Assembly (NCBI GenBank): GCA_959606065.1
Contig: CAUHHV010000030.1
Location: 1-17,723 of the forward strand
Length of the DNA stretch: 17,723 bases
Origin: an uncultured Collinsella sp.
Lineage (GTDB): Bacteria > Actinomycetota > Coriobacteriia > Coriobacteriales > Coriobacteriaceae
Direction of reading: 5' to 3'
In this document: positions 1-6,146 of the stretch, in pieces
Layout of the letters: each line of letters starts with the position of its first letter
Position numbering within the stretch: the stretch's first letter is position 1
Made by a program: the position numbers and the translations under genes
The notes under the pieces: generated by a model
The model's database searches: none
What the model was told of the DNA's origin: nothing
The model's input: only the letters and a program-made list of their open reading frames with translations

Positions 1-2
1 CG

Positions 3-983
3 CTACTCAGCCATCTGAGCCTGGACGGCGGTGATGGCCACGACACCCACGATGTCGTCGGCAGAGCAGCCGCGCGACAGGTCGTTAACCGGCTTGGCGA
101 TGCCCTGCAGGATGGGGCCGTAGGCGTCAGCGCCGGCGAAGCGCTGGACCAGCTTGTAGCCGATGTTGCCGGCCTCGAGGTCGGGGAACACGAGCACGTT
201 GGCCTTACCGGCGACGGAGGAGCCGGGAGCCTTGAGCTGGGCGACGGTGGGGACGATAGCGGCATCGAGCTGCAGGTCGCCGTCGATGGCGAGCTCGGGA
301 GCCTTCTCCTTGCAGAACTTCACAGCCTCCTGGACCTTCTTGGCGACCTCGCCACCGGCGGAGCCCATGGTGGAGTAGGAGAGCATGGCCACGTGCGGCT
401 CAACATTGCCCATGAAGGTGGACCAAGAGTGGGCGGAGGCGATGGCGATCTCGGAGAGCTCGTCAGAAGACGGATTAATGTTGAGGCCGCAGTCGGCGAA
501 GATCAGCGTGCCGTCGGTGCCGAACTGCGGGGTGTCGGTGCACATTACGAAGAAGGCCGAGACCAGCTTGGTGCCCGGGGCGGTCTTGAGGATCTGCAGC
601 GCGGGGCGCAGGGTGTCAGCGGTGGAGTGGCAGGCGCCGGAGACCAGGCCGTCGGCATCGCCCATCTTGACCATCATGGTGCCAAAGTAGGTGGCGTCCA
701 TCACCTGGGCGCGAGCCTGCTCGATGGTGACACCCTTCTTGGCGCGGAGCTCGGCAAACTTCTGCGCGTACTCCTCGTGCTTTTCGGCATTGCGCGGGTC
801 GATGACGGTGGCGCCGGGAACATCGATCTCGTCGGGGTTGCCCAGGATGACGAGCTTTGCCAGGCCCTCCTCGATGATTTTGTTTGCCGCGACGATGGTA
901 CGCGGATCCTCGCCCTCGGGCAGGACGATCGTCTTAAGGTCGGCCTTGGCGGCAGACTTCATACGGTTAAGGAAATCGCTCAT
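3..983 (-). CDS. pta: Phosphate acetyltransferase (Pta), complete
   Basis: Pta interconverts acetyl-CoA plus phosphate with acetyl phosphate plus CoA in the cytoplasm. With acetate kinase it gives ATP from acetyl-CoA during fermentation. The 326-residue protein has the length of the short, single-domain Pta found in Gram-positive bacteria, without the N-terminal regulatory domains of the long enterobacterial form. Visible family features are the N-terminal IVLPEGEDPRT (residues 19-29), the FGTMMVKMGDADGLVSGA block (about 100-117), DCGLNINP in the middle and YSTMGSAGG in the C-terminal half. The start is set by the Shine-Dalgarno sequence TAAGGAG a few bases before the ATG on the minus strand. 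The stop is TAG at positions 3-5, so the gene just fits in the window. ackA is a frequent neighbour in other genomes but would lie outside the left edge. The assignment is by motif recognition and is firm. Confidence 0.95.
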   Translation of the reverse strand: MSDFLNRMKSAAKADLKTIVLPEGEDPRTIVAANKIIEEGLAKLVILGNPDEIDVPGATVIDPRNAEKHEEYAQKFAELRAKKGVTIEQARAQVMDATYFGTMMVKMGDADGLVSGACHSTADTLRPALQILKTAPGTKLVSAFFVMCTDTPQFGTDGTLIFADCGLNINPSSDELSEIAIASAHSWSTFMGNVEPHVAMLSYSTMGSAGGEVAKKVQEAVKFCKEKAPELAIDGDLQLDAAIVPTVAQLKAPGSSVAGKANVLVFPDLEAGNIGYKLVQRFAGADAYGPILQGIAKPVNDLSRGCSADDIVGVVAITAVQAQMAE

Positions 984-1036
984 GTTACTCCTTACAAGCG
1001 TTTCACTAAGCTCCAGGCGCCCGGCTGTTCACGAAT

Positions 1037-1057
1037 AAACCCGCTGCTAGCGGGTTT
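1037..1057 (-). promoter_or_regulatory. Perfect hairpin in the pta leader
   Basis: A 9-base perfect inverted repeat (AAACCCGCT, loop GCT, AGCGGGTTT) lies about 54 bases upstream of the pta ATG. If pta is transcribed from the divergent promoter near 1111-1136, this hairpin is in its 5' untranslated region. It could stabilise the transcript, act as an attenuator, or insulate the divergent units. There is no clean T run directly after the stem on either strand, so I do not call it a terminator. Confidence 0.5.
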
Positions 1058-1107
1058 GCCTTTCAATAATGTACGCCGCGGTGCTTGAGCTTTCCTTGTG
1101 TGGCAAG

Positions 1108-1143
1108 CTCATTATAGGACGCATTAGCGCTATAATCGCTCTG
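1108..1143. promoter_or_regulatory. Divergent back-to-back -10 elements for pta and glf
   Basis: TATAAT stands at 1131-1136 on the plus strand, and its mirror image ATTATA at 1111-1116 reads TATAAT on the minus strand. Together they form the inverted repeat ATTATAG, 12 bases, CTATAAT. Each is suitably placed to be the -10 box of the gene it faces, glf at 1215 on the right and pta at 983 on the left. No good -35 hexamer is visible for either, so activator dependence or a weak promoter is possible. The symmetry implies that two polymerases would overlap here. Confidence 0.5.
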
Positions 1144-1152
1144 ATAAATATG

Positions 1153-1200
1153 TCTCGAAGAATGTTCGAGAAAAGCCCAGCTAACGAGCCCGTGGCTTTT
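1153..1200 (+). promoter_or_regulatory. glf leader hairpins, attenuator-like
   Basis: Two perfect inverted repeats lie between the putative glf -10 box and its ribosome binding site. The first is TCTCGAA / TTCGAGA (1153-1159, 1165-1171) with a 5-base loop. The second is AAAAGCC / GGCTTTT (1171-1177, 1194-1200), and the same GGCT can pair instead with the nearer AGCC at 1187-1190. The second ends in a short T run, just before the AAGGAG at 1204-1209. The arrangement resembles a weak attenuator, but no ligand or leader peptide is recognisable. Confidence 0.35.
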
Positions 1201-1214
1201 GACAAGGAGTATCG

Positions 1215-2417
1215 ATGCAGATTACCTCAGGCCTGCCTGAAGGCTTTAACGCCGGCGCGTACGACATGATCGTTGTCGGCGCCGGTTATGCCGGTGCCGT
1301 TTGCGCCCGCCGTCTTGCCGAAACCATCGGCTATCGTGTTGCCGTTTTGGAGCGCCGTAGCCACATTGCGGGCAATGCCTTCGACTGCACTGACGAGGCC
1401 GGGATCCTGGTCCACGAGTATGGTCCGCATATCTACCATACCTTTAACGAGCGCGTGCATAACTTCCTGTCGCGCTTTACCAAGTGGACGGACTACCAGC
1501 ACAAGGTGCTCGCCAACATCAACGGTACCCTTATGCCCGTGCCCTTTAACCATGCGAGCCTTAAGCTTGCCTTTGGCGATGAGCGCGGCGAGGAGCTGTA
1601 CCAAAAGCTCGTGGAGACCTTTGGCAAGGACGTCAAGGTGCCCATTATGGAGCTGCGCAAGAAGAACGACCCGGATCTTGCCGAGGTCGCCGATTATGTC
1701 TATGAGAACGTCTTTTTGCATTACACCATGAAGCAGTGGGGCCAGACGCCCGACCAGATCGACCCCTCGATCACCGGTCGCGTTCCCGTCTTTGTGGGCG
1801 ACGATGACCGCTATTTCCCGCAGGCTCCTTTCCAGGGTATGCCGCAGGACGGCTACACGGCGCTGTTCGAGCATATGCTCGACCACGACCTGATCGACGT
1901 GTTCTGCGACGTGGACGCCCGCGATCTCTTTGAGATCGACGAGACCACCGTCAAGATCGGTGGCAAGGTCTACGGCGGCGAGATCGTCTATACCGGTCCG
2001 CTCGATGAGCTGTTTGGCCTTGATCTGGGCGCTCTTCCGTACCGTACGCTCGATATGAAGTTCGAGACGCTCGATATGGATCAGTTCCAGCCCGTGGGTA
2101 CCGTCAACTACACCACGAGCGAGGACTACACGCGTATCACCGAGTTCAAGAACATGACCGGTCAGGTCCTGCCCGGCAAGACCACCATCATGAAGGAGTA
2201 CTCCAAGGCCTATACGCCCGGCTCGGGCGAGACGCCGTATTACGCCATTCTTGAGCCCGAGAACCGTGAGCTCTATGAGCGCTATCTTGAGCGCGTCCAG
2301 AACCTGACAAACTTCCACCCGGTGGGTCGTCTGGCCGAGTATCGTTACTACGATATGGATGCCGTGACCAATTCCGCCCTCGATCTTTCGGATGAGATTA
2401 TCGCCTGCCATGCATAA
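1215..2417 (+). CDS. glf: UDP-galactopyranose mutase (Glf)
   Basis: Glf is a flavoenzyme that converts UDP-galactopyranose to UDP-galactofuranose, the donor for galactofuranose-containing surface glycans, in the cytoplasm. The 400-residue protein starts with a short extension and then the FAD-binding Rossmann segment MIVVGAGYAG (about residues 18-27), an acidic residue ending the second strand (LERRSHIAGN, about 45-54), and the hallmark HEYGPHIYHT (about 67-76). Further family blocks are QWGQTPDQIDPSI, GRVPV and YFPQAPFQGMPQDGYTALF. The C-terminal third carries FHPVGRLAEYRYYDMD, typical of the FAD-binding end. The length matches actinobacterial Glf. The start ATG is preceded by AAGGAG at 1204-1209. 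An internal ATG at 1266 would trim the extension but has no comparable ribosome binding site. The stop overlaps the start of the following glycosyltransferase gene, so the two are almost certainly co-translated and work on the same glycan. Confidence 0.95.
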   Translation: MQITSGLPEGFNAGAYDMIVVGAGYAGAVCARRLAETIGYRVAVLERRSHIAGNAFDCTDEAGILVHEYGPHIYHTFNERVHNFLSRFTKWTDYQHKVLANINGTLMPVPFNHASLKLAFGDERGEELYQKLVETFGKDVKVPIMELRKKNDPDLAEVADYVYENVFLHYTMKQWGQTPDQIDPSITGRVPVFVGDDDRYFPQAPFQGMPQDGYTALFEHMLDHDLIDVFCDVDARDLFEIDETTVKIGGKVYGGEIVYTGPLDELFGLDLGALPYRTLDMKFETLDMDQFQPVGTVNYTTSEDYTRITEFKNMTGQVLPGKTTIMKEYSKAYTPGSGETPYYAILEPENRELYERYLERVQNLTNFHPVGRLAEYRYYDMDAVTNSALDLSDEIIACHA

Positions 2418-3441
2418 AGTCATAACATTCGGTATTCCCTCGTATAACGCCGCCAAGGACATGGACCATTGCATCACCTCCATCTTGGAGGGGAGCAATT
2501 ATGCCACCGATATCGAGATTATCGTGGTGGACGACGGCTCCAAGGATGAGACGGCCGCCAAGGCCGACGAGTGGGAGGCCCGTTATCCTGGAATCATCCG
2601 CGCGGTGCACCAGGAGAATGGCGGCCACGGTATTGCCGTCCTTTCGGGTCTGCGCGAGGCGCAGGGCACCTACTACAAGGTTGTCGACTCGGACGACTGG
2701 CTTGACGGCGCTGCCCTTTCGACCATGCTGTCGATTCTGCGCGGCTTTGAAGAGCGCGACCAGCGCGTTGACCTGTTTATCTCGAACTACGTGTACGAGA
2801 AGGTTTACGAGGGTACGCATACGGCCATTGGTTACAAGTTTGCCCTGCCTCGAAAAAAGATCTTTACCTGGGACCAGATCGGCCATTTCCGTTTGGACCA
2901 GAATCTGCTCATGCACAGCCTGTGCTATCGCACGGATGTGCTGCGCGAGTCCAACCTGCCCATGCCGCCGCACACGTTCTATGTGGACAACATCTACGCC
3001 TACGTGCCGCTGCCGCGTTGCAAGACCATGTACTACGCCGACATCGACCTCTATCGCTACTTTATCGGTCGCGAGGGCCAGAGTGTCAACGAGGCCACGA
3101 TGGTCAAGCGTCTGGACCAGCAGTTCCGTGTTACGCGTATCATGATGGAGTCGTACCACCTGTACAGCGATGTCGAGTCGTCGCGTTTGCGTTCGTACAT
3201 GATGGGCTACTTCACCATGATGATGGCGATCTGCTCGGTGCTCACCAAGCTTTCCGACGAGGATTGTGCCGATGAGCGTCTGAAGACGCTGTGGAATGAT
3301 TTGAAGGCCTATGACGAGCGTATGTATCGTCGTGCACGTTACGGTGTGGTCGGCTTCTTCACCAACCTCCGCGGTCGTGCCGGAGACAAAACCACACTCG
3401 GCCTATACCGTCTTGCCTCGAAGATCTTCAAATTCAACTAA
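2410..3441 (+). CDS. Family 2 glycosyltransferase, coupled to glf
   Basis: This 343-residue protein has a GT-A fold N-terminal domain: ITFGIPSYNAA at the very start, VVDDGSKDET (the nucleotide-sugar binding aspartates) near residue 40, ENGGHGIAVLSGL near 70, and the metal-binding DSDDW (DxD) near 94-98. The C-terminal part (from about 150) is less typical and contains a Met-rich stretch (YMMGYFTMMMAICSVL) that may contact the membrane. The ATG at 2410 overlaps the glf stop TAA (2415-2417), so translational coupling is likely. No strong Shine-Dalgarno site is visible. An alternative in-frame ATG at 2392 would add six residues but also lacks a site. Its partner suggests it transfers galactofuranose or another sugar onto a cell-surface glycan, but acceptor and sugar cannot be read from sequence. 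Its last codons form one arm of the inverted repeat at 3418-3632. Confidence 0.88.
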   Translation: MHKVITFGIPSYNAAKDMDHCITSILEGSNYATDIEIIVVDDGSKDETAAKADEWEARYPGIIRAVHQENGGHGIAVLSGLREAQGTYYKVVDSDDWLDGAALSTMLSILRGFEERDQRVDLFISNYVYEKVYEGTHTAIGYKFALPRKKIFTWDQIGHFRLDQNLLMHSLCYRTDVLRESNLPMPPHTFYVDNIYAYVPLPRCKTMYYADIDLYRYFIGREGQSVNEATMVKRLDQQFRVTRIMMESYHLYSDVESSRLRSYMMGYFTMMMAICSVLTKLSDEDCADERLKTLWNDLKAYDERMYRRARYGVVGFFTNLRGRAGDKTTLGLYRLASKIFKFN

Positions 3442-3632
3442 CTGCTGAGTAATCGCTGCTGATAGGTTGACAGGGCCCCTTGGCCTTTAGTTTGCTACTG
3501 CGAACAGTCCTGCTCGCACGGAAAGCACATTGAGTGCTTTCCGGCTCGTGCGGAACTTGTAGCAAACTAAAGGCCAAGGGGCCTCTGCTATAAGAATCGA
3601 TTGTCAGGTTATTTGAATTTGAAGATCTTCGA
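3418..3632. repeat. Nested hairpin element A, outer arm is the end of the upstream gene
   Basis: A 215-base nested palindrome. The outermost arms, 3418-3437 and 3613-3632, are 20-base perfect reverse complements, with weaker match continuing inward to about TAAC. The left arm is the last codons of the glycosyltransferase gene. Within it lies a second perfect 25-base pair of arms (3474-3498 and 3559-3583), starting GGCCCCTTGG. At the centre is a 9-base stem GGAAAGCAC / GTGCTTTCC (3520-3528, 3534-3542) with loop ATTGA. The central hairpin could end transcription or protect the 3' end of the glf unit, although no T run follows. The element has no open reading frame and no recognisable transposase ends. 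It could be a small non-autonomous element or the product of a template-switch inverted duplication. Confidence 0.85.
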
Positions 3633-3676
3633 CGCGCGGTACACAGGGGCCTGGGCTGAAAAGAATTAGATTGGAA

Positions 3677-3805
3677 GTCGGTCGGAGGCGGGCGGGCATT
3701 ACGTTTGTCGCGAGTTCCGCATGCAAAGAAGGCCACTTAATGTGGCCTTCGTCTTGCATAGGACTGTAGAGCAGCAAACGTAATGCCCGCCCGCCTCCGA
3801 CCGAC
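3677..3805. repeat. Nested hairpin element B, 31-base perfect arms
   Basis: A second nested palindrome, 129 bases long, separated from element A by 44 bases. The outer arms (3677-3707 and 3775-3805) are perfect 31-base reverse complements, beginning GTCGGTCGGAGGCGGGCGGG. The core is GAAGGCCAC / GTGGCCTTC (3728-3736, 3742-3750) with loop TTAAT, flanked by ATGCAA / TTGCAT (3721-3726, 3754-3759). The core is terminator-like and could serve both converging units, the glycosyltransferase gene and the peptidase gene whose stop is 13 bases to the right. The arm sequence is unrelated to that of element A, but the layout is the same: long GC-rich perfect arms, spacers of about 13-24 bases, a 9-base core stem and an AT-rich 5-base loop. 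Confidence 0.85.
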
Positions 3806-3817
3806 GGTCGAGTGAGA

Positions 3818-4819
3818 TTACTTTGCGGCGCCGGGGATGCCGTGGGAGGTTTTGGCGGTTTTGGCTCCGTTTACGATGGCGGTTTGCAAAGCCCTTACGG
3901 CGAGCATGCCCAGCAGGTCTAGGGGAACGGCGGCGCTTGCCTGGGCGCCCAGTTTGCCGCTGGCGAGGGTGTAGATGGTGTCGCCGTCGTTGGTGGTGTG
4001 CGTGGGACGGATGGCGTGTGCGTAGGCGTCTGCGGCCATTTGGGAGACCTTGGTGGCCTGGGCCTTAGTGAGCTCCATGTTGGTGACGATGCAGCTGATG
4101 GTGGTGTTGGTGCGGTCGAGCGGCATCTGCATGGATCCGGCGGCGGCAAAGGCTGCGAGTTCCATATCGACAATTTGGTCGCTATCGGCTGAGGCGCGCA
4201 TGCCGGCGACCCACTCGCCGGTGAGGGGGTCGACAACGTTGCCGCAGGCGTTGACCGAGACCACGGCGCCCACCTTGATGGGGCCGAGCGCCACGGCGGC
4301 AGCGCCAAGGCCGGCCTTCATGCAGGTGGCGGGGCCCATGAGCTTACCCACGGTAGCGCCCGTGCCGGCGCCTACGTTGCCCTGTTCGAGCTTGGTGGGG
4401 GTGTGGTCGAGCGCCTCGCGCACGGCGGCGATGCCGGCCTCAATGTCGGGGCGAACGGTGGGGTCGCCAAAGGCAAGGTCGAAGATACAGCTGGAGCACA
4501 CGATGGGCACCTGCGTGGGGCCGACGGGCAGACCAATGCCGCGGCTCTCGAGTTCGCGGGCCACGCCGCTTGCAGCCTCGAGGCCAAAGGCCGATCCGCC
4601 CGAAAGGCAGACGGCGTGGACCTTATCGACGGTGTTTTCGGGACGCAGCAGGTCGGTCTCACGCGAAGCGGGGGCGCCACCACGTACGTCAACGCCACCG
4701 GTGGCACCCTCGGGCGCCACGATTACGGTGCAGCCGGTGCCAGCCTCCTCGTCCGTATAGTTGCCAAAGCAAAAGCCATCGACATTGCAAACATCGATGG
4801 CTTCGAGCAGTGTGTCCAT
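3818..4819 (-). CDS. P1/DmpA-family (S58) aminopeptidase or amidohydrolase
   Basis: This 333-residue protein belongs to the P1 (DmpA, MEROPS S58) family of self-cleaving N-terminal nucleophile hydrolases, which includes beta-aminopeptidases and the nylon-oligomer hydrolase NylC. Visible family blocks are the N-terminal GNYTDEEAGTGCTV (about 19-32), GGVDVRGGAP (41-50), AVCLSGGSAFGLEAASGV (69-86), GNVGAGTGATVGK (148-159) and, near residues 236-247, RTNTTISCIVTN. By analogy with NylC, cleavage would fall between Asn238 and Thr239, making Thr239 the new N-terminal nucleophile. PTHTTNDGDTIYTLASG (272-288) completes the fold. No signal peptide is seen, so it is probably cytoplasmic. The ATG at 4819 has GGAGA upstream. 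The reading frame stays open back to 5104 but that part lacks family sequence and runs through the end of maf. The substrate cannot be told from sequence. Confidence 0.88.
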   Translation of the reverse strand: MDTLLEAIDVCNVDGFCFGNYTDEEAGTGCTVIVAPEGATGGVDVRGGAPASRETDLLRPENTVDKVHAVCLSGGSAFGLEAASGVARELESRGIGLPVGPTQVPIVCSSCIFDLAFGDPTVRPDIEAGIAAVREALDHTPTKLEQGNVGAGTGATVGKLMGPATCMKAGLGAAAVALGPIKVGAVVSVNACGNVVDPLTGEWVAGMRASADSDQIVDMELAAFAAAGSMQMPLDRTNTTISCIVTNMELTKAQATKVSQMAADAYAHAIRPTHTTNDGDTIYTLASGKLGAQASAAVPLDLLGMLAVRALQTAIVNGAKTAKTSHGIPGAAK

Positions 4820-4841
4820 GTGTTCTCCTATCGGTTTTCCG

Positions 4842-4858
4842 CCGGGCCTTATGCCCGG
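4842..4858 (-). other. Short hairpin in the peptidase leader
   Basis: CCGGGC / GCCCGG with loop CTTAT, about 25 bases upstream of the peptidase ATG and just beyond its GGAGA site. It is probably within the leader of that gene or part of the termination region of maf. Nearby lies the palindrome CCGTACGG (4866-4873). No function can be assigned. Confidence 0.4.
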
Positions 4859-4888
4859 TCGGGATCCGTACGGTACGGCAAAATTGTA

Positions 4889-4911
4889 GGCGCTGGGGGA
4901 TACCCAGCGCC
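4889..4911 (-). terminator. Intrinsic terminator after maf
   Basis: A 9-base perfect stem GGCGCTGGG / CCCAGCGCC with a 5-base loop begins 9 bases after the maf stop codon (minus strand). It is followed on the minus strand by TACAATTTT, a moderate T-rich tail. It would end the DJ-1/maf unit and separate it from the peptidase gene. Confidence 0.7.
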
Positions 4912-4919
4912 AGATGCAA

Positions 4920-5501
4920 TTACGAGAGTTTTTGAATCGCGCGTGCGACGCGAGCGATGGGCAAGCCCACCACGTTGTAGAAGTCACCCGAAATATCGTG
5001 CACAAGCATGCGGCCGCCTGTGCCTTGGATGCCGTAGGCCCCGGCCTTGTCCATGGGTTCGCCGGAGGCAACATAGCGCTCGATCTGCTCTTCGGTAAGC
5101 TCATAGAACGTCACGTCGGTCACATCGACAAACGACAGGCTCTCGGCGGCATGCGGGGCTGTAGCGTCGCCGGCTTTAACGATGCAGACGCCGGTTGCGA
5201 CCTGGTGCGTGCGGCCCGAAAGCTCGCGGAGCATGGTGCGCGCCTCGTCCCCGTCTGCCGGCTTGCCCAAAATTTGGCCGTCAAAGGTGACAATAGTATC
5301 GGCCGCGACGGTCAGTTCGTTGGGCTCGGCATGCTCGGCGGCAACGGCGGCGGCTTTGGCACGCGCCAAGCGCTCGACGAGTGTAAGCGGAGCTTCGCCA
5401 TCAAAAGGCGTTTCGTCGATATCTGCGGGAATCACGCGAATGTCATAGCCCGCCTCGCGCATCAACTCGATGCGGCGCGGTGATTGCGAAGCCAAAATCA
5501 T
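4920..5501 (-). CDS. maf: Maf-family nucleoside triphosphate pyrophosphatase
   Basis: Maf proteins hydrolyse non-canonical or specific nucleoside triphosphates (dTTP, UTP or modified bases) to the monophosphate and pyrophosphate. They are thought to clean the nucleotide pool and have been linked to septum control. The 193-residue protein opens with MILASQSPRR, the Maf signature with the triphosphate-gripping Ser-x-Arg-Arg. It has AADTIV (66-71) with the metal-binding Asp68, LGKPADGDEARTML just after it, GEPMDKAGAYGIQG in the C-terminal half and GDFYNVVGLP near the end. Length is normal for the family. The start codon overlaps the stop of the upstream DJ-1-like gene as ATGA, so the two are translationally coupled. 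The subtype (YhdE-like dTTP/UTP or YceF-like) is not settled; the motif pattern looks closer to the YhdE type. Confidence 0.93.
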   Translation of the reverse strand: MILASQSPRRIELMREAGYDIRVIPADIDETPFDGEAPLTLVERLARAKAAAVAAEHAEPNELTVAADTIVTFDGQILGKPADGDEARTMLRELSGRTHQVATGVCIVKAGDATAPHAAESLSFVDVTDVTFYELTEEQIERYVASGEPMDKAGAYGIQGTGGRMLVHDISGDFYNVVGLPIARVARAIQKLS

Positions 5502-6040
5502 AGCTGAATGCCCTCGGCGACCTTCTCGACGGCCTTGTCGCCGGCGAGTGTGCGCAGCAGCTCAAGCGCAAAGGGGAGCGACTGGGCCATGCCGCTGGCG
5601 GTGATGATGTTGCCGTCTTGCGTAACCTTCTCGCCGGTATAGGCGCCTTCGGGGAAGCTTTTCTCAAAGCCAGGGAAGCACGTGGCCTGGCGCCCCTCGA
5701 GTAGGTCGAGCTCGCCCAGGATAAACGGGGCGGCGCAGATGGCGGCAACGTGCTTGGTCGCGGCGAACTCGCAGACCACGTCGCAGACGCGCTGATCGGC
5801 GCGCAGGTTGGTGGCACCGGGCAGGCCGCCGGGCAGCACGACGCAGTCGTACTCGTCAAAGTTGATCTCATCAAAGAGCGCATCGCAGGTCACGGGGATC
5901 TGCAGCGAGCTTACGACCTCACGCGTGGGCATGATCGAGACGAGCGTGGCACGCACGCCGCCGCGACGCATGACATCGACCATGGTCAAGCATTCAATAG
6001 TTTCAAAGCCATCGGCGGCGAGAACGGCAACGCTGGGCAT
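5498..6040 (-). CDS. DJ-1/PfpI-family protein
   Basis: A 180-residue member of the DJ-1/ThiJ/PfpI superfamily, which holds protein or nucleotide deglycases, glyoxalase III-type enzymes and stress proteins. The N-terminus MPSVAVLAADGFETIE carries the conserved acidic residue (Glu16) that sits beside the active cysteine. VVLPGGLPGATNLR (68-81) and the nucleophile elbow AAICAAPF (99-106, Cys102) follow. No separate lid domain is seen. I chose the ATG at 6040 because an AAAGGAA Shine-Dalgarno site lies just before it. In-frame ATGs at 6055 and 6064 lack one. It overlaps maf by 4 bases (ATGA), so it is probably the first gene of a two-gene unit. The exact reaction is not known from sequence; damage repair alongside Maf's pool cleaning is a reasonable inference only. 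Confidence 0.88.
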   Translation of the reverse strand: MPSVAVLAADGFETIECLTMVDVMRRGGVRATLVSIMPTREVVSSLQIPVTCDALFDEINFDEYDCVVLPGGLPGATNLRADQRVCDVVCEFAATKHVAAICAAPFILGELDLLEGRQATCFPGFEKSFPEGAYTGEKVTQDGNIITASGMAQSLPFALELLRTLAGDKAVEKVAEGIQL

Positions 6041-6146
6041 GAGGGTTCCTTTCATAGGCGGCATACAATTAGCCGTCTTATACCCCGAAGACCTCCGCTT
6101 GCCACGCTCGATTTCCCAATGATTTTTCTGAGCAATGATTAAGTGG

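Noticed and set aside
1227..2498. A 423-codon minus-strand open frame opposite glf.
   Set aside because: It lies opposite a certain gene, has no recognisable domain or ribosome binding site, and has low-complexity composition.
3418..3805. The tandem inverted repeats as a CRISPR array or insertion sequence.
   Set aside because: There are no regularly spaced direct repeats, the two elements do not share arm sequence, and there is no transposase frame.
4820..5104. A 95-codon N-terminal extension of the P1-family peptidase.
   Set aside because: It runs through the maf 3' end and the terminator at 4889-4911, has no family sequence, and a good ribosome binding site marks the ATG at 4819.
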